Origin: Gymnorhina tibicen
Lineage: Eukaryota > Chordata > Aves > Passeriformes > Artamidae
DNA: 64,000 nucleotides
Direction of reading: 5' to 3'
Assembly: GCA_013399875.1 (NCBI GenBank)
Contig: VXAZ01010513.1
Coordinates: 361,216-425,215 of the forward strand
In this document: one piece after another, positions 34,621 through 47,725 of the stretch
Layout: the number at the start of each line of letters is the position of its first letter
Position numbering within the stretch: position 1 is the stretch's first letter
The notes under the pieces: generated by a model
Told to the model about the DNA's origin: nothing
Databases searched by the model: none
What the model saw: only the letters and a program-made list of their open reading frames with translations
Made by a program: the position numbers and the translations under genes

Positions 34621-37600
34621 ATAAAAGAGCCACACGACAATTACAGGTGTGAGTGTGATGACTTTCCGCAAATGCATGTGGTCAATAAAGACATCCCTGG
34701 TGTTATGCCAAGCTTGGAAGTATGTGGTGGCATGAGAGATTAAAAATAGAAGCACTGAGATGGAAACAGAATGACAATGGGCTGAAAAGGCTCCTGATAC
34801 TGGGCACCACCGTCTAGGCAGCTGCCATCACCTTCTGCCACCTCTCCTCTTTTCCTCTCTTCCTTCGGCCCACAGTGCCAGCAGCATGTTTTAGGATTTG
34901 TCTGCTGTGGGCTGAGGAACAAACTGGCCTGAGAAATGATACACTCTTTTTTTTTTGGCTGGTTTATCCTGACTGGTTTGCCCAGCTGGCCCATGTGGGT
35001 GCTGCACAAGCAGTTGTGCTGGCAGTGGTGGCAGAGAAGCATGAAGTGGCAAGGGCAAAGCCCTCATGGACCACTCCTGCAGGCACACACATGCATGCAC
35101 ATTTGGATCTCCAGCTGCTACTTCAGGAAAGGAGAAAGGTATCCTGCAAAGTGGTCTGGAGAGAGCAGTTCTGTGCTGGAAGGATGGAGATGGGCATGTA
35201 GGTGCTGCTTCCATGCTTCTCTTCTCTTGGCTGTGCATGAGCTGCTTTAAGCTCTCTGATCACCATCCTGAAACTACAATTTATTCTCAACTGAAGAACA
35301 ATAAAAACAACATCACCATTTCCCAAGGACACTCATGGCAATTGTACGTCCGTCAGATAAACAAATCTGTATACATAATTTCTCTCCTTGTCTTTTCATT
35401 GTTTCAGCCAGAAAGTGTGCATCTAAGAAGTGGATCTAAAGCACTGTCTGCCTATAACTTGATCTCAAACACTGTCTTTCTCTTTAAGTTTTGCAAAAGG
35501 GAAATGAGTTCTTATTTACCATCAGTTGAAAGCTTAGTTGGAAGAGAAACAAATTAAATTTAATGAGGACTGCTTTAATTCTCATCATTACTGTCTGCTC
35601 ACTGTTGTAAAAAAGTTTTACTAGCCCACTTAAAATGCTTAGATTAACTGTCTTTATTCTTTTCATCCAGGAAAATCCTTTTATATGACTAATGAATCTG
35701 CATCCCTTGATATAAATGTAGTCATTACTTTATTTCATATGACATCTAGCCCTACGATATCATAGTAGTCCACAGGAGGTAAGTTGATATTAATTTATTT
35801 TTGTGCTGTTATTGCTTAATTGCGATATACTGGAATGCTAAAAAAGTTCCTCAGCTCTGCTTAAAAGGACAGACAGTAACTTTTTATAAAGCTTGTCACT
35901 AATGACATGAAATAGCATTGCTGCTTGTCAGAAAAGTGGCTGTAGTTTAATTTCTGTGGTTCAACATTGTAATCCAAAGACAAAATTCAATGTTTTTAAT
36001 GGGAATTAAAGCTGTGTGACTAAGAGGACCAGGTGGTTCCTCACAGCAGAATCTGGTCTATTGTTTTTTAGATTTATATACGGTTTCATGCCTATCCCAA
36101 ATGTTGCCTGCTAGTAATTTCTTCTGCTATTGTTGCTTAAGGTCATCTATAAATGCAAAATGTTTCTCAGCCGGGTACTTAACAGCAGTAACCTAGATAA
36201 ATATTTTCATTTACATAAACATTGTCTTAACAATTCAGAAACTGTACTAAACAGTCTCAAATCCCAGAAGCAATCTAGACACTGCAAGAATTACATTGTT
36301 TTTTGAAAAAGATTGATGTTCTATGTTATTTCGTTGGTCACAGTCCAACACAAGAGGGTGGACTGATGAAAGAGATGCTTAAAACGTCCAGGGTTTGTGT
36401 TGCTTTCTTTTTTCTAACTGTGCTAATAGCTGAATTTCCATTTGTTTTTCAAATTTTTATGTACCCTTACGCAATAAAAGATAATCTAACTGGACAGGCG
36501 CGAACAGTGGAGACCAAATGGCTTTTAAAAGCAAATCCAAACCCAAAAAGCCTCTCTATAATTGTAACAAAGTACTAAAAAGGAATGGAATTACTTTCTG
36601 CCTACTGAGAACACAAACATTGGTATTTCATTGGGAATAGATGCCCCTTCAGAGCTTGGTAAGTTTGCATTTGAGTAGTTCCAATCCTCTGTACTTTGTT
36701 GTATATGCTCTCCATGGAGGAAATTTACTCCCATGAGACTTGTTGGACTCAGGCCCTTCACCCATGCATTGCTGCACCACAGGTCCATGCCAAAAACAAC
36801 CGGGCTCCAGGCATTTCAGAGAGGTTAAAGTTAACAAAAAATACACTAAATATGGGGTGTGGGTTGTTTGCATTTGTTAACAGTAACATCTTGTAAGATC
36901 AAACAAGAAAGAGACCCTTTCTGTACACAGACACTTTGTCTCCAAGGATTTAGCTTTGTTTCAAAAAAGCACATGTATGTGAATAGATCCAGAGAGGTCT
37001 TAGGTCACCTCCGAGGCAATCCCTTCTTGTTGTTTACGTGACTTGAGCCGAGCATTGCTCTTTGCAGCTGGACACGGCTGCCTCCCCCTCACTGTCCAGC
37101 CTTGCAGATAATGAGGATTAAGTGGAGTAGGTATGGCTGAATGTATCTCTGGCACAGGCTCACTGACATGCTGTCTTCTAGGGTTGCCATACCAGCCTGA
37201 GAAGGAATGAAATAAACTTGAAGAGGTGAATATCTCTTACTCGGAATACTGGTGTTCTGTTAGAAGAGAAATCCAGCATCCAGCCATTGATTCCATTGCC
37301 TCTGCATATATATTCCACACCTTATGCTCCGTGTACATTTTGCAGCCACAGCATGTGTGTTGAAGCAAAGCCGTCTGAGCAATTGCACTGTTGCTGTGAT
37401 CTGTTTATGCCGTATCTCAACAACTAATCCTTCTAATCCTCAAACAATTATTTTAGCCAATACTGTAGCTGTTCAGAATTAGTTGACAGTGTTTGTGTAG
37501 TTCACACTTGATTTAAATAATCATTGCCTTATTTTAACTCTCCCATAGGAACACATTACAAATTCACTCCAAGGATGGGACCGCAAGCACATGCCCGCAT

Positions 37601-40600
37601 GTATGTAGCCATTTGTGCATGTGTCTGTTTTACATGTTTGCATTATAATTTAGAACTGATTAATTGTGTTTGGTGTTCAGCTTGGCGCACTTAAAAGATA
37701 TTTTGTTTTAAGGAAGCACCAATCAACCTACAAAAACCAAGTCCCTCAATGAGGGGCTCAGAATTTGCATCTGCATCCACTAGTAATTTCTAAAAGATCA
37801 TGGAAGATGATCTTCCTTACAGATGGAGGTTCTTCTGTGCTCTGTCACAGGACACAAGCTGGAATTAATCAGGGACCTTCAGAAGTTAGGGTTGTCTTGG
37901 TTTTTCATACTGGCTGGTTGTTCATTAGCTGCTGTCTATCAGTTGTGATGCCCACGTAACTGTAGGTACATATTTTGTCAGCACAGAGAAGAAACATGTT
38001 TTCTCCTCTTTTGCTTACTTAGTCTATAAAATTAAGTGGATGATTACTGACCTGAATATCCTACAGTCCTTTCACAGGAGATGCTTTTTTTCCTCTCCCT
38101 GTGATTGTGGCAATTCCTCCTGCTGACTGCAGAAACTCCTGCCTCCCAATCATTATTTCACTGGTTTGAAACTGCAGCTTGTGAGTTAGCTCCCAAATTT
38201 GTACCCAGGCACGAGTATCTGGCTTTCCCCAAAGCTGCCAGACTTTCAGATTCCTCCGTTTTAACTGAGTTTTTCCCACTGACTAAAGAATTCAGACAAT
38301 ATAATAGTGACTTATTTTGAGTATTCAGTGATTGCCATAGGATTTTCAGAGATTGACTGCCCAGATACTATAAACTTATATCTATACTAAATGCTAGGAA
38401 ATAGAATAAATGCCATGATGACCTTTAAGCCTATTTTTGACACTGTCTCCAGCTAGTGATGGAGATCAGGCCCAGCTGCAAAATTATACTAGTACAACTT
38501 TCTGATGACAACATTACCAAGTTAACTTCAAGAGCTATAATCCATCTTTCCCAAAGTAATTTCCATTAAATTCAATTTTCTGCATCATCATATTATAAAG
38601 AGACAGGAATCTACTTGCTCACAAATTGCTTTGAACACTCTGAGTGCAAAGGCAGTGAATTACACTCATTTGGTTGCTGAAGTTCAGCAGAAAGGGGTCT
38701 TTAATCACTCTTAAAAAATATTTTTCTGGGTTTAATTTTGTATAGTATTCCTTCCAGGTCTCTGACATATTGTAGGATATAAATCAATAAAATAAATACT
38801 TGATGAAATAAATATTTAAACAGAATTAGCCTAGGTGGGGCAAGAAAAACTCTAATTAAGTGTAGAAAAGTAAAAAAGAGAGAATGAGTTGTTTCAAAAA
38901 CAGGGGCAGGGATTAAGACCTAGGAAGGTCCTGCTCTGAGTTTTTCAAGTTGAGTAATATTCTGCTTCTGTGTCTAGATCTGAGTGTCCATGCTTAGTGA
39001 GCAGCCAGGACAACATGATCAGTTCTCTGTGGCTCAAAGGGACTAGGCAAAGAACAGAATTTTCTTGCTGGTCATCTATTTGCACATCAGCAGCTGAACT
39101 GAAAGCATCCTCTGTGCATGTCTCTGTGTGGGATGAGACAACAATCTCCAGTCCTTCTGGCTTTTCCACAAGCAAACTGGGGAGTGGAAAAGTAAATTGC
39201 CTAGGGCTGCCCCATGCCAAAGCAGAGGAGACTGCTGCTCTGTGCTTTCATTTTTTGAGAATCTCCCTGAGTGCCACTGGACATGTGCACAAGAAAAGGC
39301 AGCTGGTCATTTTCAGATTATTTTCTCTGGCCTGTTTCTGTGGCACATTTTACATCAGTGTCTAACCTGACAAAGGGCAACAAGGCAGGTTTAGAGGAAA
39401 GCATGCTTAACTGAAGAAATTCTTTTGGAAGTGGTAAAATACCTTTGAGCTTGAGGCTGTCATCTTGTGTTATTTCAGAGATGAGTTGGTACCTTATATT
39501 CCCAGCACTGGTTATCTATCAGTGTTGAACAATTATTCAGAAAGGCCTCTTGGGTCTGCCATCTTGCTAACGCACCCCCCGCACAGCTCAAGCAATCAAT
39601 AGCTTGCTGAAACTGCTTCTCTTGGACATTTATTGCACATCTCCTGACCAAAGTACTTAAATACTGATTCAGAAACATCCCAGCTAAACTGTCATGTCAC
39701 TCAATAAGGCTGCATTACCACAGTTTTGTCAGGATTTCTAAGAATTGTTTGTCAAGCAGAATTAACTATTGGGATTTTAAAATCACCCAGATAATATTTG
39801 TGGTGGAGAAAGGAAAAGGAGAGTTGATTTATGGCAGCAAGGAATCACTTGTGACGGGTCACTGCTGTTCTGCACACTGGTATTGTTTCTATCTGTTCCA
39901 AAAGAAATTATGCCAAATACAGTCAAAATATTTATGCTCTTACTGAAATGTGTGACTTTTTATTAAGACTGAATTATCTCACAGTTCTCATTTTTACACT
40001 GTCAGTATACTTCTGCAACTAAAACAATTTCAGGTACTCAACTCCTCTGATCCAGATTCTAAACTGCATTGTTATGCCAAGAGGAAAATGCTGGACAAAT
40101 GCTGCCTTGAAGGCATCAAAAAGATCATTGCAAAAGAAGTTGCTGATCCACCTCAAAATTTTCTTATCTGTTTTGCTTACACAAGAGGCAACTAAACCAT
40201 GGACTGAAGACATGCTGCCTCCAGTGCATAGCAACACCGTAGGCCTTTTCTACGTTGGGATGAAAGAGGTATGATTAATTTGTTAAGAAAAAAACTAGTC
40301 AATAGCCAGAGTTTTTTGGCTTGCACAGAGACATACAGAAGTGTCTTCTCTGCCTGGTGAGGACCAGGAACCCATGGTCTGCAGTATTGAAATTCAGGGC
40401 TCCTGGTGTCAGCCTATTATCCTGGTCCATATGGTTTTTGCTCACTTTTCTGATCATAAGTACCACCTTGGATCTTCCTTTTGTTTTGAAGCTTGGGTAT
40501 GTGGATGATGATGAGACATCCTTTACTGAGTTCATTGTCAGCCAGCTCTGCTGATGACCGCCACTTACCCTATGAAGACTGCTCAGCCCTGTGCTTTGAG

Positions 40601-43600
40601 AAGATTCTCACACTCTGTCCTGAATCCTTGCTTGGCAAAATCTCCCAGGGAACAGTAGGAGTTGTAACTGAATGAGGTTTCTGGGATCAAACCACAAATA
40701 AATTATGTTTGTTGCCTTGAAGTCATACGGAGCTTGTCTGATAATTTTAAAATTAAGAGTTAAGACAGAAACTGAGAAAGAACAGGACACTAAATTATCA
40801 TTGTAGTATATAGAAAAAAGACCAAGAGTTCATATTTCCATTACAAAACTGCACTTTTTATGCTAGTGCTTTTACATGGATCAGCCTGAAAATTGGCTCT
40901 GAGTAGTAAAATGTTCCTCTTTGAGCTAATGAGCTTCTAGTCTCTACATTTGTTTGTTAAACCTGGCGAGCAGGGAAGCCTAAAGCCTTAATTAATGTCC
41001 TTGTGATATTAAGAGGCAAATAATAAAGCAGCAAATCAATTTGTAGAAGTGAAAACAAAAAAGCAGTGGGGAGCATTGAAACAGTTGTGTATGTTCCTAT
41101 GGATTTCTGTAAAACTCACAAACAATTCTTTGAAAAGACAGGGAAAGGAGAAAGCAATTTTGGCCTTTTTTTAGTTTTGTTTGCAGTCTCAGACTAATTG
41201 TCCCATGTAAGCAGTTCATTTAACAGAGGAGGAAGTTAGGTCTATTAAGCTGCCCAACTACTTCAGTGTTGAATTTATTGCAATGTTTGTTTTAAAACAG
41301 GTCTGCATGTTTCATATAAAATACTTCCAGATTTCAGGTTTCCACCCAAAACTCAGCTGGTTTGTTACATATTTAAAATTTAGTTGGGTTTTGTTGAAAA
41401 GTTTATGAGAACTTCTTCTGTTCTCTAAACAAAGCTGAGCATACAAGTGAGAACTGGGGTTTCTGACTTGGCCAAAAGTTACATCTATCTCAGACAACAG
41501 AGAACTATGAACTCTGTAATAAAAAACTGATGAGGTTCTCACAGCACAAGGTGTTTCCTCATTTCTGACCTTTCTCTCATTGAGTCAGATACAGTATTTG
41601 CCAAACAGGGCTTAATTCAGGTCAAACACAGCCACCAATAACCTTGAGAGAACTGTCATAGTCCAGATTTCCAATACAGAGGCTGTTCTCTATTTGGTGA
41701 CCCATATTCCCTAAAAACCCATATGATCTTTCTCCATTTCCCAACTTGAAAAATGACCATATAAACATTCTGGGCTCTTTGACTGTCTGGAAACATAGAT
41801 CTTTGAGGAAGTTAATGGGATTACCCAAGGGATGAGGGACTTACCCACGTGAGAAGAGGTTTAGGAGGGCTAGCCCTTAACCCGGCAGTGATGATCTGCA
41901 CGTGTGTCAGGAACGATTCAGTTTGCGTTACTCCTTCTCAGCCACTCTATGCCTTCAGGCTTTAACAGGCTATTCTGGGAGAAGAGGAGTGCCTAAAACA
42001 GCAGTGGTTTTTACTCTGGCCATACATTGCTTTGTCCGAGCGCTGGTGGATTGTCAGTCCTGCAATCCCGCTAAGCAGAAGGAGTTGTCCTCCCTTTTGT
42101 CCTAGGATATCCGATCACCCTGTGGCTACAGCTGTAGATCTGGCGCCCACAGCAACTTCTCAGGATGAAATTCATACTGTCCATTTTAATATTTTAAAAA
42201 GTAAACTTTTCTCTAAAAACTCTAAAAAGAGAAAAAAAAATGTGGAGTTTTCCTTGAGAGGCAATGTGAAATGTCTTAGAAAAGAAAGGCTGAAACACTC
42301 TGTTTCTGTTAATTACATTTCGTGAAAGCAGAGTAAGAATGAATCAGAATTTAGCCAGGTCTGAGTATTCCCATATCAAGTGAACTCCCTATGCACTGAC
42401 GTTAAAAAGCAAAACAGAGGATTGTCTCTGATTTGGTGTCTGAAAATAGAGGCATTATTCTCTGTAGTACAAACAAGGCCATGCATTTTGCTGCCAACAT
42501 GCTTTTTTTTCCAAATCTCTATAGTGCTAGAGTACTACTATGTAAAGCAAATATTAGTGTTTTAGATAGATGGATCTATCTATTTAATAAGTTTCTGCTG
42601 TGCAAGTATTTGTGTTTCATAGGTTTTTAAGTATTTTAATATTTTTGTAAGTTTTCTTTTCAAAGTCATTTTGCAGAACTGACTGATTTGGTAGTCTTAG
42701 ATAAATGTAAAGTAGTACAACGCCCAAGTGACAAGAAAGAAATGCCAGATACTTGGGTTTTTCCTGGGAAGCCCATGTTTCTGTGCATCTCAGGGTAATG
42801 ATGGCCAGATGTTGAAGGTGGAGTGCAATCCATGCCTCTAACAAGGTGTGTGTACCTTGACCATAGTTCAGAGGCAAGCTGGAAACTCCACTCTGCTGTG
42901 AATACCACTCCAGCCCATCTTCCCAGACACAGGGGGGACAGTTCACTGCTTGAGGCCTACACAAAGCCAGTCTCAGGCTCCTCACAGGGAGGCTGGGACT
43001 GCGTTGTCTGACAATTTACTCGAAATACTAGTGGATACCCGTAATATCACAGAAAACATTATAAGTGCTGAAGTCAAGTGGGTATTTGACTCTACAGTGG
43101 AGGTAAAGGAGTTTAAACTTCTAACATCCTCTAAATTTGTATCTTGGCTACAGTTCAGCCTCTGAGTAGATAAGGAGATGAATTATCCATGTGTCAATCC
43201 TGTCCCCCTTTGTTACACCATTAGATCCCACTGCTGTCGGCTGCGCAGGCAACCTCGGCACAGACACTGAGACAGTAAACAAGGGAAAAAAGGTGTGGAG
43301 AATGACTAAATACAGCAGTTGTTGCATCAAATGATCCAGCTGCCATGGTTTCCCATGAAGGATGAGGCTACACCGTATGAGGAGGAGGCAAGGGAAAAGA
43401 AATAAGGGAGGTTTGGCAAGAACATCCTCTTAAAGCAGTGCTCTTTTCAGCATTGTAGTACAGTTTGTTTCTTTAAAGAGTGATGTCCCTTTGATAGCAC
43501 TCTGGGAGAGGATGAGGGTAGTGAGACGGGGCTACCTGAGCTGTGACAGAAGCCCTGCAGCTAGCCACCATCCTCAGCTGGGGACTTTCATCAGCACCTG

Positions 43601-46600
43601 CAGCCAGGTCCCAAACAGGCACCACGCAGTGTGATCCTTGCCTCATCTGAAGCCATTTCTGAAATACTTTGTTTAATTATCTTCCAGCAGCTGCTCTAAA
43701 ATTGCTTCAGAAAATCGAAGCAAACACCCCTTTGGAGTGAGTGGGTTCATTCTCCTGGATCCCAGGGAGCACAGGCAGGAAGCAAAGGAACTGGCTGCAG
43801 TGCTGCTGGCTAGGCACTGGGCTTGTGTCAGCCCAGCCCTGCTGTGCAGCATTTCTGCATTGCTTTGCAACAGCTTACCATTCTAAAAGCCAGTACAAAA
43901 TGTCCAGTTTCACTGACAAACTTTTGCAGAATTTTAGCTCTTTTTGGTCAAGGGCTGAGCCCACTGATTTCTACTTCACAATTCCATTTATATGGAAGAC
44001 ATAATGGAGACATGATTCTACAACTTTCATTATGACTGTCCCTGTATTGGCATACAATTTGATTTATATGTTATTTTTTCCCATCTGTAAAGTATGTGTT
44101 TTCCCTTGTACACACACATTCATATTAGAGAGAACACAAGGATAAAGTATGGTTTAATGAGGCAGGATGTCAAGACACAGTAAAGAAAAAGAAAAAAAAA
44201 GAAGGAAAATACTTAGCAGAATAAAGGCAAGTTTTTTTTTCCTTTGGTGACAATAAAGGGTTCTGACATATGGCTTCTATCCATGGGAACAAAAATACTT
44301 AGCCTGAAAAATCCCAGAGAAGTCTGTGTAACCAATTTCAATTCAGATGAAAAAAATCTTCCAGAAAATAAGCAAATGTGCTGTTTGCAGTGCAACAAAT
44401 GCCTACAGTACTAACATGAATTGTGAAATCACTGGCTGTGACTGATCAGAGTTCATTAAAAATAAATCTTGGCCCAGCAGTTTTAATAAACAGAATGAGC
44501 AATAAAGGCAGCAATGATTCACTTATTTCCCGTGCAGAAAATGGTCTGATTTTGCATTTCACTCAGTCAAAGGATTTCTGCTGAAAAAAACCTGATTCTG
44601 GCATTCAATATAAAAATTCAATTCCCACCTATCTGGAGGCAACAAAAAGATGGGAGACAGAAGTTTTGTCAATCCTTCTGAGCCTTTCAAATTTAGCTTT
44701 TTCTAGAATTTATTTTATCATTTAAGACTTTGTGGGAAAAACAAAAAAAAAAATCAAAGATGCATTTTCTTTTCTGCCTGACAAGGAAATTTTGAGAACA
44801 CAGGTGCAAAAAGAGGCCTTTGTTCACTCTCATTGAGGACACTCCCATTGAGGACAGCTCTGCCTGGTGGCTGAAGGGCTGTTCACAGGGAACCAAGTGC
44901 TACCTTAGCTGGAGATCTCACCATAGAGAGGAGAGGCAAAGCAGTTTGGGAAATACAGATACCGTAACAGTATTGTATATCCATCTCATTGGGCCAAGGA
45001 AGGAATGGATTAATGACCTATCCTGGAAATAGAGTCTGCATTTGACTGCTCCATCACACATGTACACTAAGAAAATTTGATGGAAGAGGCATAAAAGTTA
45101 ACAGCACTGTGCTGCTCAGAGGCACCAGCACCAAGGTGCTAATGCTGCCCCAGAAGTTGGCTGCCGAAGTGCTTAAATCTCCACCCAGGGTGGAGTGGCA
45201 CTTACCAACGCTGAGCACAGCTTGGACACCTGCAGTAGTGCAACAGATCTAATCTGGCACTGAAACCAGAAGTCCAGCTTGCTGCTATCTGGCTCAGGAA
45301 AAGGAGCAGGTAGCACATAGGTACAGCACCTGGGTGAAAAGGTCACATGCTTCCTCTGCATTGTTCACTGTTATTTTAAATTTTTGCCTCATACAACAGC
45401 AACAGCAACTGGACAAAATCAGTTCCAGAACATGGTAATGTCTTCATGTTCTTTATGGCACACACAATGCAAAACAAATATGTCATCTACTAATGCTAGC
45501 ATGTCTCTGGCACTGGGACACAGAGAGCAGTGCACAGGGGTGGACCTTGCTGGTATGATGGAAGTGCAGTTACAAAAAACTGTCCAGAAAGCGGTAAGTG
45601 AGAAGCGGAATTAATATGGTCAGGGATATTCTGTTCCTCTGTGCCATCTCTCCTTCCTTCCCTGCCACCTTCCTTCCCCATTGCTGTCTCCACACAGTCC
45701 CAAGTCTGGTTGCACTCTTGAGGAGCAGTAATCTCTATTAGAGCTCCTCTGTGCCACATTTCATAGTTCAGGAGCCTAGTTCTTGAAAATTACGACAGCA
45801 AACACGTATCAGTAAAAACCCTATCAACAGCAAGCTCCCCCAGTAAACTAAGCATACAGAAAAAGCTGAATGTTAGCATGGCAAAGACAGCTGCTCTAAG
45901 CCAAGATCATGCAATTTCCAGTCAGCCTTTATCAGGCAATATCCACATTTGGGTAGGGCTAGTGCCAAATTCTCTGGGGAGTCAAAGAGACAAAAGTGTC
46001 GTTATCCTGGTCTGAAGCCCAGTGAAGTGGGTGGAAAGTCACACACTGGTCTCAATGTCCTTTGCAACATACCTGTAAGTGAGGAGGAGCAGAGTACTCT
46101 GTGAAGTACTCTGGTGACCTACCATAGTGGCTCTGAATTTGGGGGAAATATCTTTTCTAAATCACAACACTCACTGTGCAAGTGCAAACTCAGAGTGCGT
46201 GTGCAAGAAGTGATGCCTGGAGGGTATTGGTCATTTATACTCTAAGATAAATAGTTTTAATAAAGTAACAATGTTTACTTTTCCTTTGCTGCAGCAGAAC
46301 ACAGAGCACCTTCATGAAAGGTCATTGCGGTTAAATAAACTATACTTAGTCACATACCTTACAGTTAAAACCCAGGGCTGCTCCTGTGCATGAGATGGGG
46401 TTGTTGTTATTCTCCCGGGTGTAATAACTTGTGCAGCTTATTGCTTTGCACCTTGTATCTCTAATTAAAAAAGGCAAGTAAATGAAAGGATCATGTGAGA
46501 CTGATACAGGTCAACAGATGTGTAAAAAGTATTTGTATACTCTGACGACCTTTCATCGCTGGGGTTTCTCACATACAAGGCTTTGGGCCAGAACTTATCC

Positions 46601-47287
46601 TACAAGCTGCCAGCACATGCCCAGAGGGGTACCTCACACACCTGTTTTCAGGACTTCTCTTTTGAAACTTCATTTTGTTTGCTATTTTCATTCATTTTCT
46701 CATAACTGGCAACATGATGAGTAATAAATGAGGTTATGTCTTGTAGATTTGATAGTAGCAGCATGCCGCAATGATTTCTGTCATTTAAGCTAGCCAGAGC
46801 AGGGTGTTTTTTTAGCCTGTAGTCTCTTTAGCTGTATGGCCTACTTCCTAACCCCCTCATTTTGATTTGATAAAGATCTCTGTTTACCCGCTTTGTAGGC
46901 CTTAGATGAAGGACAGTCCCCGTTTATCAAATCCAAGGAAGACTGGGGAGATGAGAGAGACACGGCTGTGTTTTTCCACATAACCTGTTATGGTAACAAG
47001 CACTTCCCCGTAATGTTTGCTGACAGATGTTCAAGGCTTGGAAAAAAAAATCTGCTTTCAGCTGATGGCTTCACCACCACTTTTGAAATAAGTGTTAGTT
47101 CCAGACTCCTGAGTTCATGAGGGCAGAGAAACGGCAGGAGGAAAACAGATGAACGGGTAACAAGGGGGAAGAACAAAATGGGAAAATAAAACCTTGGTGC
47201 TGACAGACCTGACAAATGTATTATCTCCTGGACAGCAAGGAAAAAAAGAAAATAGAGTTGGATGTGAAAGAGCTGGAGCAGTGACTC
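34621..47287. other. Long non-coding stretch, no gene seen
   Basis: About 12.7 kb without a recognisable exon or transposon. A 163-codon frame at 35066-35557 starts with ATG but shows no motif. A 62-codon minus frame around 45173-45361 ends at a good-looking donor (TTGGTAAGTGCC on the minus strand) without recognisable protein content. Small repeats include a 20-base TAGATAGAT palindrome at 42563-42582 and an 11-base direct repeat at 44831-44856. Confidence 0.55.
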
Positions 47288-47725
47288 TCAAACAGCTGTG
47301 TGTATCTCTGAAGCTAAACCACCGTGGAGGTCCAAACTCCCCACCAGGTCTTGGACTGAGTATGTAGTTGCTATACATGCGCCCCAAGAGTGCCCAGGAG
47401 GAGCTTGGGGTGGATATTTCTCCTCAGGGCATTGCGAGGGTGTCTCTGAGGCATGGGCCATCCTGGGGGAGGACAGGGACCTGTGTTTTTGTGGAGCCTG
47501 TCCAACAGTTTGAGCACAAAGAGAAGTGCGGAGTTGCTGACACCAGCAAAAGGCCTCCCAGCAGTTGATCCAGTTTACCTGTCCTGGCTGTGACTTGGGG
47601 CATGGTGCTGCCCTGGACAACAGAAGTTCAGTGTGCAAGGCCCAGATAATCATGGATGGCCTTGCTGGCACAAACAAATTCACCAAGCTGTCTGAGTCCT
47701 GCTCGTAGCAGTGGGAATGAGGCAT
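47288..47725. other. GC-richer block, 145-codon minus frame, unassigned
   Basis: This block stands out by composition from its AT-rich flanks and is open on the minus strand for 145 codons starting at an ATG. The encoded protein has many Ser, Pro, Cys and Gln residues and no recognisable domain. Plus-strand frames are open too. An old repeat or retrocopy is as likely as a lineage-specific transcript. Confidence 0.2.

Noticed and set aside
36303..36578. 91-codon frame with a hydrophobic segment (FFFLTVLIAEFPFVFQIF)
   Set aside because: It starts at TTG and the hydrophobicity follows from T-rich DNA. There is no family signature.
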